Origin: an uncultured Collinsella sp.
GTDB lineage: Bacteria > Actinomycetota > Coriobacteriia > Coriobacteriales > Coriobacteriaceae
Assembly (NCBI GenBank): GCA_934675795.1
Contig: CAKURW010000010.1
Coordinates: 1-46,484 of the forward strand
Length of the DNA: 46,484 bases
Direction: 5' to 3'
Within the stretch, counting starts at the first letter, position 1; each line of letters opens with the position of its first letter. Below are positions 26,395 to 34,164 of this stretch, in pieces. The translations under genes and the position numbers were made by a program. Below the pieces are notes generated by a model. The model had not been told where the DNA came from and ran no database searches. It was given only the letters and a program-made list of their open reading frames with translations.

Positions 26395-27465
26395 ATGTCT
26401 TTGAAGGTTGGAATCGTCGGCGCGGCTGGATATGCCGGAGCCGAGCTCATTCGCCTCGTGCTCGGTCATCCCGAGTTTGAACTTGTCGCCATTACGTCCA
26501 ACGCCGATGCCGGCCAGCCGTTGTCCGCGGTGTATCCGAGCTTTGCTGGCGTGAGCGATCTGGTTTTCACCACGCATGACGCCCCCGAGCTTAAATCCTG
26601 CGACGCCGTCTTCTTGGCCGTGCCGCATACCGCGGCCATGGCTCAGGTGCCCGCCCTGCTTGCCGCGGGAGTCTCCTGCATTGACCTCTCGGCCGACTAT
26701 CGCCTGAGCGATCCGGCCACCTTTGAGGCCTGGTATGCCGCCAAGCACACGAGCCCCGAGTTGCTCAAGACCCGCGCCTTCGGTCTGCCCGAGCTGTTCT
26801 CCCAGGATTTGGAGACCGCTGCATCCGATCATGCCGACGGCAAACCCGTGCTGGTTGCCTGCGCCGGCTGCTATCCCACCGCAACGAGCCTTGCTGCCGC
26901 TCCTGCCGTGCGTGCGGGCTGGGTGGCCGAGAACGGTCCCGTGATTGTCGATGCCATCAGCGGTGTGACGGGTGCCGGCAAGTCCTGCAACGCTCGTACG
27001 CATTTTTGCAGCGCCGACGAGAATTTGGAGGCCTACGGCGTGGGCAAGCATCGCCACACGCCCGAGATTGAGCAAATCCTTGGCCTGACCGATCGCGTCG
27101 TCTTCACCCCGCATCTGGCACCGCTCAAGCGCGGCCTGCTCTCCACGGTGACGCTGCCGCTCACGCCGCAGGCCATCGACTCCCTGGCTCTTGAGGATGT
27201 CGTCGACTATTACAAGCAGTTTTACGCTGGACGCACCTTTGTGCGCGTGCTCGATGCCGGCCAGCAGCCCAAGACGGCTTCGGTCGTCGGCACCAACGCC
27301 GCCCAGATTGGCCTTGCGTTCAACAAGCGCGCGGGCGTGCTGGTGGCGACGGGCGCCATCGACAATCTGTGCAAGGGCGCTGCGGGCCAAGCGGTCCAGT
27401 GCGCCAATATCGTCTTTGGCTTTGACGAGCGACGAGGCTTGCCCACAGTGGCGTGCCCGGTGTAG
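26395..27465 (+). CDS. argC: N-acetyl-gamma-glutamyl-phosphate reductase
   Basis: 356 residues. ArgC makes N-acetylglutamate semialdehyde from acetylglutamyl phosphate, third step from glutamate toward ornithine, with NADPH. Rossmann loop GAAGYAGAE (residues 9-17), catalytic Cys159 in CAGCYPTA, and the conserved KHRHTPEI His stretch are intact. ATG follows ACAAGGAG. First gene of the argCJBD group; a 134-bp leader-like gap with a terminator separates it from argJ. Confidence 0.96.
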   Translation: MSLKVGIVGAAGYAGAELIRLVLGHPEFELVAITSNADAGQPLSAVYPSFAGVSDLVFTTHDAPELKSCDAVFLAVPHTAAMAQVPALLAAGVSCIDLSADYRLSDPATFEAWYAAKHTSPELLKTRAFGLPELFSQDLETAASDHADGKPVLVACAGCYPTATSLAAAPAVRAGWVAENGPVIVDAISGVTGAGKSCNARTHFCSADENLEAYGVGKHRHTPEIEQILGLTDRVVFTPHLAPLKRGLLSTVTLPLTPQAIDSLALEDVVDYYKQFYAGRTFVRVLDAGQQPKTASVVGTNAAQIGLAFNKRAGVLVATGAIDNLCKGAAGQAVQCANIVFGFDERRGLPTVACPV

Positions 27466-27493
27466 CACATTCGATTGTTAACGATTTGGTAGT

Positions 27494-27573
27494 CGGACAT
27501 CGAGTGGAGCGCCACTCTTAAGCTGGTCTCATGATCACGACTGGCATGGCGCACCAACCGATGTCCGTTTTTT
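27494..27573 (+). terminator. Branched terminator or attenuator between argC and argJ
   Basis: Outer stem CGGACATCG (27494-27502) with CGATGTCCG (27559-27567), followed by TTTTTT. The 56-nt interior holds the hairpin GAGTGG-AGCG-CCACTC. Such a terminator inside a biosynthetic operon suggests attenuation or unequal gene dosage. T-box features (AGGGTGGNACCGCG) are absent, so it is not a standard T-box. Confidence 0.65.
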
Positions 27574-27599
27574 GTTTGACATAAGGAGTCATAAAGACG

Positions 27600-28868
27600 A
27601 TGAATACCGAGCTGTTTGATATCAAGATTCGCGCCGTCGAGGGTGGCGTTACGGCAGCGGCCGGCTTTAAGGCCGCAGGCATCCATGCGGGATTTCGGAA
27701 GAACCCCGAGCGTCTGGATTACGCGCTCGTCGTGCCCGATAAACCCTGTCCCGGCGCTGGAGTGTTTACCACCAATCGCTTTTGCGCGGCGCCCGTGCAG
27801 GTGAGCCGCGCCAACCTGGGCGGTGCCGACAAGGGTTACGGTATCATCGCCGGCGTTTCGGTCAACTCCGGCAATGCCAACGCCGCCACGGGTGAGACCG
27901 GCCTTGCATGTGCGCGCGAGACGTGCAGCATCGCATCGCAGGTCATCGGCTGCGAGCCCCAGCAGATTCTGGTTGCCTCCACGGGTGTGATTGGCCAGAT
28001 TCTGCCGATCGACACGTTTGAGACCGCCATTCCTGCTGCCTACGAGGCACTTTCCGCCCATGGTGGCGCCGATGCCGCTCGCGCCATCATGACGACCGAC
28101 ACGCACTCCAAGGAGTACGCCGTGTCCTACGTCAGTGAGGCTGCGGGCCATGCGGGCAACGTCTATTCGGTAGGCGGAATGTGCAAGGGCTCGGGCATGA
28201 TCATGCCCAACATGGCCACCATGATCGCAGTTATCACCACCGATGCCCCCGTCGAGCCTGCGGCACTTCATGCCCTGCTGCTCTCGACCGTCAAGCAGAC
28301 CTTTAACAAGGTAACGGTCGATTCCGACACCTCGACCAACGACACCTGCATCATGCTTGCCTCCGGCGCCGCTGCCGCAGATGCCGAGCCTATCGTCGAG
28401 GGCTCCGATGCCTTCGACGAGTTGGCATTTGCCGTGCACGAGGTGTGCGAGAGCCTGGCGCGCAATATCGCCGCCGATGGCGAGGGCGCATCCAAGCTTG
28501 TTACGGTCAACGTTACCGGCGCCGTGAACGACGAGGAGGCCGATATCGCCGCTCGTGCCGTTGCCAACTCGCCGCTCGTTAAGACCTGCATCGCCGGCCA
28601 CGACTGCAACTGGGGCCGCGTTGCCATGGCGCTTGGCAAGTGCGGCGTGAAGTTTAATCAGGAAGACGTTTCCATCGACATGATGGGCATGCCCGTCTGT
28701 CGCGACGGTCTGACTGTTCCCTTTGACGAGGACGAGGCTCTACGACGTTTCGAGGCGCCCGAGATCGTGATCTCGGCCGACCTGGGCGCAGGCGACGCGG
28801 CAACGACCGTGTGGACCTGCGACCTCACGCATGAGTATATCTCCATCAACGGCGATTACCGTTCCTAG
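27600..28868 (+). CDS. argJ: Bifunctional glutamate N-acetyltransferase/ornithine acetyltransferase
   Basis: 422 residues. ArgJ recycles the acetyl group from N-acetylornithine to glutamate; bifunctional forms also use acetyl-CoA. The self-cleavage site is MATMI with Thr207 as nucleophile; cutting there gives the alpha and beta subunits. FTTNRFCAAPV and KGSGMIMPN are typical. The CoA- or Glu-pathway balance cannot be read, so mono- or bifunctional is open; absence of argA and argE nearby favours at least the recycling function. ATG follows ATAAGGAG. Confidence 0.95.
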   Translation: MNTELFDIKIRAVEGGVTAAAGFKAAGIHAGFRKNPERLDYALVVPDKPCPGAGVFTTNRFCAAPVQVSRANLGGADKGYGIIAGVSVNSGNANAATGETGLACARETCSIASQVIGCEPQQILVASTGVIGQILPIDTFETAIPAAYEALSAHGGADAARAIMTTDTHSKEYAVSYVSEAAGHAGNVYSVGGMCKGSGMIMPNMATMIAVITTDAPVEPAALHALLLSTVKQTFNKVTVDSDTSTNDTCIMLASGAAAADAEPIVEGSDAFDELAFAVHEVCESLARNIAADGEGASKLVTVNVTGAVNDEEADIAARAVANSPLVKTCIAGHDCNWGRVAMALGKCGVKFNQEDVSIDMMGMPVCRDGLTVPFDEDEALRRFEAPEIVISADLGAGDAATTVWTCDLTHEYISINGDYRS

Positions 28869-28949
28869 ATTCCAGGCACGCTGCGCATCTTGCCGCGATT
28901 GCCGACAGCGGAGCACGGCGCGATAACGATACGAAAGACGAGGCAGATT

Positions 28950-29930
28950 ATGAAATTCGCACGCGATTGTCGTTCGAGCGAATCCAACGAAGCAACCGCG
29001 CAGCTGCTGTTCGAAGCGCTGCCGTGGATTAAAAACCTGACCGGCAAGACGGTCGTTATCAAATATGGCGGAGCCGCCATGGTTGATGAGCAGCTGCGCC
29101 GCGACGTGATGAGCGACATCGTTTTGCTCAAGATCATCGGTATGCGTCCCGTCATCGTGCACGGCGGCGGCAAGGCCATCAACGAGGCGCTCAGCCACTA
29201 CGACATCCCCGTCGAGTTTAAGAACGGCCAGCGCGTGACTACGCCTGCCACCATGGATATCGTGCGCGAGGTACTGGGCGGCAAGGTCAATCAGGAGCTG
29301 GTCGCGGCGCTCAACCACCACGGCAACCTGGCCGTGGGCGTGTCCGGCAGCGACGCCGGTACCCTTATCGCCGAGCCTCTCGACCCAGAGCTCGGCCGCG
29401 TAGGCAAGGTCACGCACGTCAACACCGACTATATCGAGCGTTTGCTCGACAGCGAGTACATTCCCGTTATCGCCACGGTCGCGGCGGGGGAGGACGGTGG
29501 CTTCTTCAACATCAACGCCGATACCGCCGCCGGCGCCGTTGCGGCGGCGCTTCATGCGCACAAGGCGATTTTTTTGACCGATGTCGACGGTCTGTACAAG
29601 GACTTTAGCGACAAGGATTCGCTTATCTCCAACCTGACGCTCGACGAGGTCAATGAGATGCTCTACGGCGGCGAGGTTGACAAGGGCATGATCCCCAAGC
29701 TGCGCGCCGCCGTCGATGCGCTTACCGCTGGCGTGTTCCGAGCCCACATCATCAACGGCACGACGCCGCACTCGCTGCTGCTGGAGTTGCTGACCGATGC
29801 TGGCGTCGGTACCGTGATCCACTCCACCGAGACGGCCTACGAGTTCGATACGCATCCGCATCCGCTTTCGACGTTTGCGGCGCGCCTGACCGAGAACCTC
29901 GACGAGGTCGAGAAGCTCCAGACGGTCTAG
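28950..29930 (+). CDS. argB: Acetylglutamate kinase
   Basis: 326 residues. Amino-acid kinase fold: VIKYGGAAM (P-loop-like Gly stretch), VIVHGGGKAI, and the C-terminal KGMIPKL and AHIINGTTPHSLLLEL. It phosphorylates N-acetylglutamate, normally the step inhibited by arginine. The N-terminus has an extra helical segment (FARDCRSSESNEATAQLLFEALPWI), as found in hexameric, arginine-inhibited forms, which favours feedback control. The start at 28950 has an ACGAGG site; the open frame 60 nt longer does not. The C-terminal 30 residues run beyond the usual end. Confidence 0.96.
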   Translation: MKFARDCRSSESNEATAQLLFEALPWIKNLTGKTVVIKYGGAAMVDEQLRRDVMSDIVLLKIIGMRPVIVHGGGKAINEALSHYDIPVEFKNGQRVTTPATMDIVREVLGGKVNQELVAALNHHGNLAVGVSGSDAGTLIAEPLDPELGRVGKVTHVNTDYIERLLDSEYIPVIATVAAGEDGGFFNINADTAAGAVAAALHAHKAIFLTDVDGLYKDFSDKDSLISNLTLDEVNEMLYGGEVDKGMIPKLRAAVDALTAGVFRAHIINGTTPHSLLLELLTDAGVGTVIHSTETAYEFDTHPHPLSTFAARLTENLDEVEKLQTV

Positions 29931-29999
29931 CTGACCCGCGGTCGTCGCGTCCCTGCACCCATAGCCCTGCGCCGTACGGCGCCCAACGAAAGGCATCCC

Positions 30000-31283
30000 A
30001 TGTCACTTGCAGCTCAACAATCGCTCGAATCCCATTACGTTATGCATACCTTTGGTCGCTCGCCGGTAGAGTTTGTCGAAGGCCACGGTATGAAGCTCAC
30101 CGGTGACGATGGCCGTGAGTATCTCGACTTTCTTGCTGGTATTGGCGTGTGTAGCCTAGGCCACGGCAACGCTGCAGTACTCTCGGCGCTCGAGGCGCAG
30201 ACCAAAAAGCTCATGCATGTCTCCAATTACTTCTACATCGAGCAGCGTGGACAGGTCGCGGCGCTGCTGTCCAAGCTTGCCAACGACGACGTAGATGGTG
30301 CGTGCGTTCTGGCCGATGCCATTGCCGCCGGCGATGAGACCACGGCCACTGCGCTCGGTGCCCCGGCTGCGGACGAGCAGGTGTGGGAGACGTTCTTTGC
30401 CAATTCTGGTGCTGAAGCCAACGAGGGCTCGATGAAGCTCGCGCGTCTGTACGCCAAGCGTGCTGGTAACGGCGGCAACACCATCGTATGCATGCGCGGC
30501 GGCTTCCACGGCCGTACGCTCGAGACCATTGCCGCCACCATGCAGGATTGGCTGCAGGATAGCTTCCGTCCGCTGCCGGGCGGTTTTGTGGCCTGCACGC
30601 CCAACGATGTCGACGAACTGCGTTCGATCTTTAAGCAGCTGGGAAGCGAGGTCTGCGCCGTCATGCTCGAGCCTATTCAGGGCGAGAGCGGTGTGCACCC
30701 CATGACCGAGGAGTTTATGGCGGCAGCGCGCGACTTGGCACACGAGGTGGGCGCCGTTCTTATCGCCGACGAGGTCCAGTGTGGCATCTTCCGCTCCGGC
30801 AAGCCGTTTGCATTCCAGACCTATGGCGTGGAGCCCGACATCATGAGTCTTGCCAAGGGCATCGCCGACGGCGTTCCCATGGGCGCCGTGGTGGCAAAGA
30901 AAGAGATCGCCGACGTGTTTAAGCCGGGTGACCACGGTTCGACCTTTGGCGGTAGCTGCTTGGCTGTCGCGGCGTGCGCCGCGACGCTCTCCGCGCTCGT
31001 GCGCGGCGATTATGCCGAGCATGCTGCCAAGGTGGGCGCTTATATGGAGGCAAAGCTCACCAAGCTGCCGCATGTGGTCGAGGTACGCGGTCGCGGCTTA
31101 ATGCTCGGCTGCGATTTGGATGAGACTGCGGGTGATGCACATGATATTGTTGCCCGCGCGCTGGCCGCTGGCGCCGTGATTAACGCGACCGGAGCTCATA
31201 CGCTGCGTTTCCTGCCGCCGCTTATCTGCGAGGAAGCCGACGTGGACAGCCTGATCGAGATTTTGTCGGACGTTTTGGCCTAA
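30000..31283 (+). CDS. argD: Acetylornithine aminotransferase with a loop insertion
   Basis: 427 residues, class-III PLP aminotransferase. Key residues: FFANSGAEANEGSMKLAR, Asp257 and Gln260 in ADEVQCG, and Lys286 (SLAKGIADG) for the Schiff base. Produces N-acetylornithine from the semialdehyde with glutamate. Residues about 96-128 (NDDVDGACVLADAIAAGDET...) are an extra acidic, Ala-rich segment not present in typical ArgD, between YFYIEQRGQVAALLSKLA and the VWETFFANSGAEA strand. ATG follows CGAAAGGC. Last gene of the group. Confidence 0.93.
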   Translation: MSLAAQQSLESHYVMHTFGRSPVEFVEGHGMKLTGDDGREYLDFLAGIGVCSLGHGNAAVLSALEAQTKKLMHVSNYFYIEQRGQVAALLSKLANDDVDGACVLADAIAAGDETTATALGAPAADEQVWETFFANSGAEANEGSMKLARLYAKRAGNGGNTIVCMRGGFHGRTLETIAATMQDWLQDSFRPLPGGFVACTPNDVDELRSIFKQLGSEVCAVMLEPIQGESGVHPMTEEFMAAARDLAHEVGAVLIADEVQCGIFRSGKPFAFQTYGVEPDIMSLAKGIADGVPMGAVVAKKEIADVFKPGDHGSTFGGSCLAVAACAATLSALVRGDYAEHAAKVGAYMEAKLTKLPHVVEVRGRGLMLGCDLDETAGDAHDIVARALAAGAVINATGAHTLRFLPPLICEEADVDSLIEILSDVLA

Positions 31284-31309
31284 CACAGCGCAATAACTCA
31301 ATTTGGGCC

Positions 31310-31368
31310 GGGTTCCGGACTGTGGACGTGCCATATGCGGCACGATTCAGCGGTCTGGAGCCCGTTTT
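31310..31368 (+). terminator. Branched terminator of the arg operon
   Basis: Outer stem GGGTTCCGGAC / GTCTGGAGCCC (11 bp with two G-U) encloses hairpin CGTGCC / GGCACG; TTTTGTTAT follows. Similar in plan to the structure before argJ. Confidence 0.75.
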
Positions 31369-31400
31369 GTTATCGATTTACCATGGCTGGGATAGGCCGT

Positions 31401-31616
31401 GTGCAAAAAGTGGCAAATATGAGTACGGGCACTAACTTCGTAACATATAAATTAGGCGTTTTTAGATGAGTTGGGCCACATATGTCCAGTTTTGTAGTAA
31501 CTAAATTGGCTTAACTGGACTATCAGTCGTCGTTCTAATGTCGGATTTGCCTTTTATGACTTCGAAAACGCTGCTACCAAAAAGGTAGCAGTACTCATAT
31601 TTGGCATTTTTTGCAC
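31401..31616. mobile_element. MITE-like element with 26-bp terminal inverted repeats
   Basis: 31401-31426 and 31591-31616 are inverted repeats, 24 of 26 positions matching (GTGCAAAAA(G/A)TG...ATGAGTAC). The 216-bp interval is much more AT-rich than the genome and holds no gene. Internally there are GTCCAGTT / AACTGGAC (31484 / 31513) and a CTGCTACC-AAAAA-GGTAGCAG hairpin beside the right terminus. No clear target-site duplication was seen. Confidence 0.7.
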
Positions 31617-31641
31617 ATGGGTATTCGCCAAGGGTCCATTT

Positions 31642-31800
31642 CGCCGCCCGCGCCCCGCTCCTCGCGTGCTGCGCTGGAAAACGCTTCGCGTTTCCTCAGC
31701 TCCGCACCCTGGCGGGTTCGAATCCCTCTGCACTGGGCCCAAAAAGGAAAGGCCCCCCATCGCTGGGAGCCTTTTCAATCAAGTGGTGGGCGATGAGGGA
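31642..31800. repeat. Tandem repeat copy 1 with partial tRNA-Val 3' end
   Basis: About 159 bp matching copy 2. It includes the hairpin GGAAAACGC-TTC-GCGTTTCC, a T-arm-like GGGTTCGAATCCC, a terminator-like hairpin, and ends in TGGTGGGCGATGAGGGA, i.e. the last 17 nt (with CCA) of the downstream tRNA-Val, read on the - strand. Confidence 0.8.
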
Positions 31801-31817
31801 TGTCCGCGTGCGGCTGG

Positions 31818-31988
31818 CGCCGCCCACGCCCCGCTTCGTCGCTTCGCTCCTCGCGTGCTACGCTGGAAAACGCTTCGCGTTTCCTCAGCTCCGCACCCTT
31901 GCGGGTTCGAATCCCTCTGCGATGGGCCCAAAAAGGAAAGGCCCCCATCGCTGGGAGCCTTTTCAATCAAGTGGTGGGCGATGAGGGA
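31818..31988. repeat. Tandem repeat copy 2, joined to the intact tRNA-Val
   Basis: Same order of parts as copy 1 with a 13-bp insertion (TCGTCGCTTCGCT) and a few substitutions. Its right edge runs into the real tRNA-Val gene. Confidence 0.8.
31930..31962 (-). terminator. Terminator of tRNA-Val
   Basis: On the - strand AAAGGC-TCCC-agcga-TGGGG-GCCTTT with a following CCTTTTT. It lies 10 nt past the tRNA end. A copy is in the first tandem repeat. Confidence 0.7.
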
Positions 31989-32047
31989 TTCGAACCCCCA
32001 GCCTTGTGCGTGTAAAGCACCTGCGCTAACCGTTGCGCCAATCGCCC
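31972..32047 (-). tRNA. tRNA-Val (anticodon UAC)
   Basis: 76 nt including encoded CCA. Acceptor GGGCGAT / ATCGCCC, D-arm GCGC-AACGGTTA-GCGC, anticodon loop TTTACAC (anticodon TAC, Val), T-arm GGGGGTTCGAATCCC. The 27-43 pair is mismatched (G-A), otherwise regular. Confidence 0.93.
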
Positions 32048-32104
32048 GCAGGGATTGAGTATAGCGGAAACCCCGTGCTGTTCACCGCTAATTCATAACG
32101 AAAC

Positions 32105-33973
32105 TTACGCGGCGACTTCGGCGCCCTTGTCCTCGTCGATAAAGAAGCGCTTGTACCAGATGAGGAACGTCAGCGTGGTATAAATCTTGCGCTGGTTGAG
32201 CGCGCGACCCTCAAAGTGATCGTCAAGCAGTTTCATGAGCGCATCGGTGTCAAAGAAATCAGCAGCCCACGGTGCGGTGAAGTATTCCTTTACGTAGTCG
32301 TAATACTTTTGCTCGCGCAGCCAGAACTTGACCGGTACGGGGAAGCCCACCTTCTTGCGCGTTGCCCACTCGTCGGGCAGCGTGCGGTTGGCGGCGTGAC
32401 GCAGGACGAGCTTGCAGCCTTCTTCGTTAACACGGTAGTTGGCGGGAATGTGCTCGGCAAACTCCATGACCTTCTTGTCCAGGAACGGGACGCGAAGCTC
32501 CAGAGAATGCGCCATGCACATCTTGTCTGCCTTGAGCAGGATGTCGCCCGGCAGCCACATGTTCATATCCAGGTATTGCTTCTTAGAAAGCTCGCAGCAG
32601 TTGGGAACCTGCTTGTAGTACTCGGCGCACATCTCCGCGGCGTTCTTGCCGGTGTCATAAGCGGGCTTGAGCACCTTGTCGACCTCGGAGGGATCGAACA
32701 CCTTTGCCTGACCCACATACCAGCGCTCGGGAACTTCGGCGCACTTGGTCAGGAAGTTGTGACCCTTAAAGTAGGGGAGATGCTGAACGAGCGAGCCCAG
32801 GGCACGACGCACGCCGAGCGGCACGCGCTTCTTAAAGGAGCGCATCTCGGGGGTGTCCTCGTACCACTCGTAGCCGGCAAACAGCTCGTCGGCACCCTCG
32901 CCCGAAAGGACGACGGTAACTTCCTCAGCGGCCATCTGTGCCAGATAGTACAGCGGCACGCTGGACAGGTTTGATTGCGGCTCGTCCATGTGATACTGGA
33001 TATCGGGCAGTGCATCGAAGAACTCGTCGGCGGTAATCATCTTGCGCACGTTCTTGATGCCCAGCTTGTCGGAAAGCTCGGCAGCGTAGTTGGTCTCGTT
33101 GAAGTTCTTGTAATCGAAGCCGACAGAATACGTGGTGTCGGGCATGAGACAGGCGGCAATGTAGCTGGAGTCCACGCCGCCAGAAAGGAACGAGCCCACC
33201 TTAACATCGGCGATTCGGTGTGCAGCGACGCTTTCGTGCACGACCTTGTCGCACTCGTCCACGTACTCCTCGAAGGTCTTGGAGTTGTCGTCGGTGAAGT
33301 CACAGCTCCAGTAACGCTTGATGTCCATGGTGTTGGTCGTCAGGTCATATGTAAAGCAATGCGCCGGGGCAAGCTTGAACACGCCCCTAAAGAAGGTCTC
33401 CTCCGTGGCGGGGAATTGCAGCGTCAGGTAGGGGCGCAGCGCGTCGTGGTTGACAGCCTTCTCAAACTTGGGATGGTCCAGGAAGCTCTTGATCTCGGAG
33501 CCAAACAGCAGCGAGCCATCGGATGCCTGGTAGTAATAAAACGGCTTGATACCAAAGATGTCACGAGCGCCAAAGAGCTTGTTCTTGTTCTGGTCGTGGA
33601 TCACGAACGCGTACATGCCGCGTAGGCGGTTGACCAGGTCCTCGCCCCACTCCTCGTAACCGTGTACCAGGACCTCGGTATCGGCGTTGCAGTGGAAGGC
33701 GTAGCCGGCTGCCTCCAGCTCGGCGCGAAGCTCCTGGAAGTTGTAGATCTCTCCGTTGAAGACGATCGTGACCTTGCCGTCGTCGCTCGACATGGGCTGA
33801 GCTCCAGCTTCGGAAAGATCAAGAATCGAAAGACGACGGAAGCCAAGGGCAACGTTGTCGACGATATGCTGGCCGCCCATATCGGGACCACGGTGGATGA
33901 TGCGATTCATCATAGCCGTGAGAACCAGCTCACTCTGTTCATCTGTACCGGTAAAACCGACAAAACCGCACAT
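32105..33973 (-). CDS. asnB: Asparagine synthase (glutamine-hydrolysing)
   Basis: 622 residues. After Met removal Cys is N-terminal (MCGFVGF), the nucleophile of the glutaminase domain (about 1-210), followed by the synthase domain with the SFLSGGVDSSYIA pyrophosphate loop and SGEGADELFAGY. Makes asparagine from aspartate, glutamine and ATP. It could alternatively amidate envelope sugars, as some AsnB relatives do, but the sequence is a standard AsnB. The start at 33973 is fixed by the essential N-terminal Cys and GAAAGGATC upstream; the longer frame is not used. Confidence 0.94.
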   Translation of the reverse strand: MCGFVGFTGTDEQSELVLTAMMNRIIHRGPDMGGQHIVDNVALGFRRLSILDLSEAGAQPMSSDDGKVTIVFNGEIYNFQELRAELEAAGYAFHCNADTEVLVHGYEEWGEDLVNRLRGMYAFVIHDQNKNKLFGARDIFGIKPFYYYQASDGSLLFGSEIKSFLDHPKFEKAVNHDALRPYLTLQFPATEETFFRGVFKLAPAHCFTYDLTTNTMDIKRYWSCDFTDDNSKTFEEYVDECDKVVHESVAAHRIADVKVGSFLSGGVDSSYIAACLMPDTTYSVGFDYKNFNETNYAAELSDKLGIKNVRKMITADEFFDALPDIQYHMDEPQSNLSSVPLYYLAQMAAEEVTVVLSGEGADELFAGYEWYEDTPEMRSFKKRVPLGVRRALGSLVQHLPYFKGHNFLTKCAEVPERWYVGQAKVFDPSEVDKVLKPAYDTGKNAAEMCAEYYKQVPNCCELSKKQYLDMNMWLPGDILLKADKMCMAHSLELRVPFLDKKVMEFAEHIPANYRVNEEGCKLVLRHAANRTLPDEWATRKKVGFPVPVKFWLREQKYYDYVKEYFTAPWAADFFDTDALMKLLDDHFEGRALNQRKIYTTLTFLIWYKRFFIDEDKGAEVAA

Positions 33974-34097
33974 GCAAGATCCTTTCTGCTGACGGCTCAG
34001 GTGTACTGCCGCAAGGATTGTGACAGCTGATGTCAAATAATCTTTACTATCATGCCAATCTTTTGTTTCGTGATAGGGCATAAGCACCGAGCGAACC

Positions 34098-34142
34098 GAA
34101 AAAACCACGGCCCGATCTTCAGACGAAGCGGCGGGCCGTGGT
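34098..34142 (-). terminator. Terminator of the ABC transporter gene
   Basis: ACCACGGCCCG / CGGGCCGTGGT, 11-bp stem, followed on the - strand by TTTTTT. Separates it from asnB. Confidence 0.85.
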
Positions 34143-34164
34143 TGCGAACGCTATGTACGAGCGG

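Noticed and set aside
27466..27599. T-box leader before argJ
   Set aside because: The invariant T-box and antiterminator sequences are missing.
31601..32058. Several short open frames in the tRNA-Val region
   Set aside because: They read through the tandem repeat, terminators and the tRNA itself.
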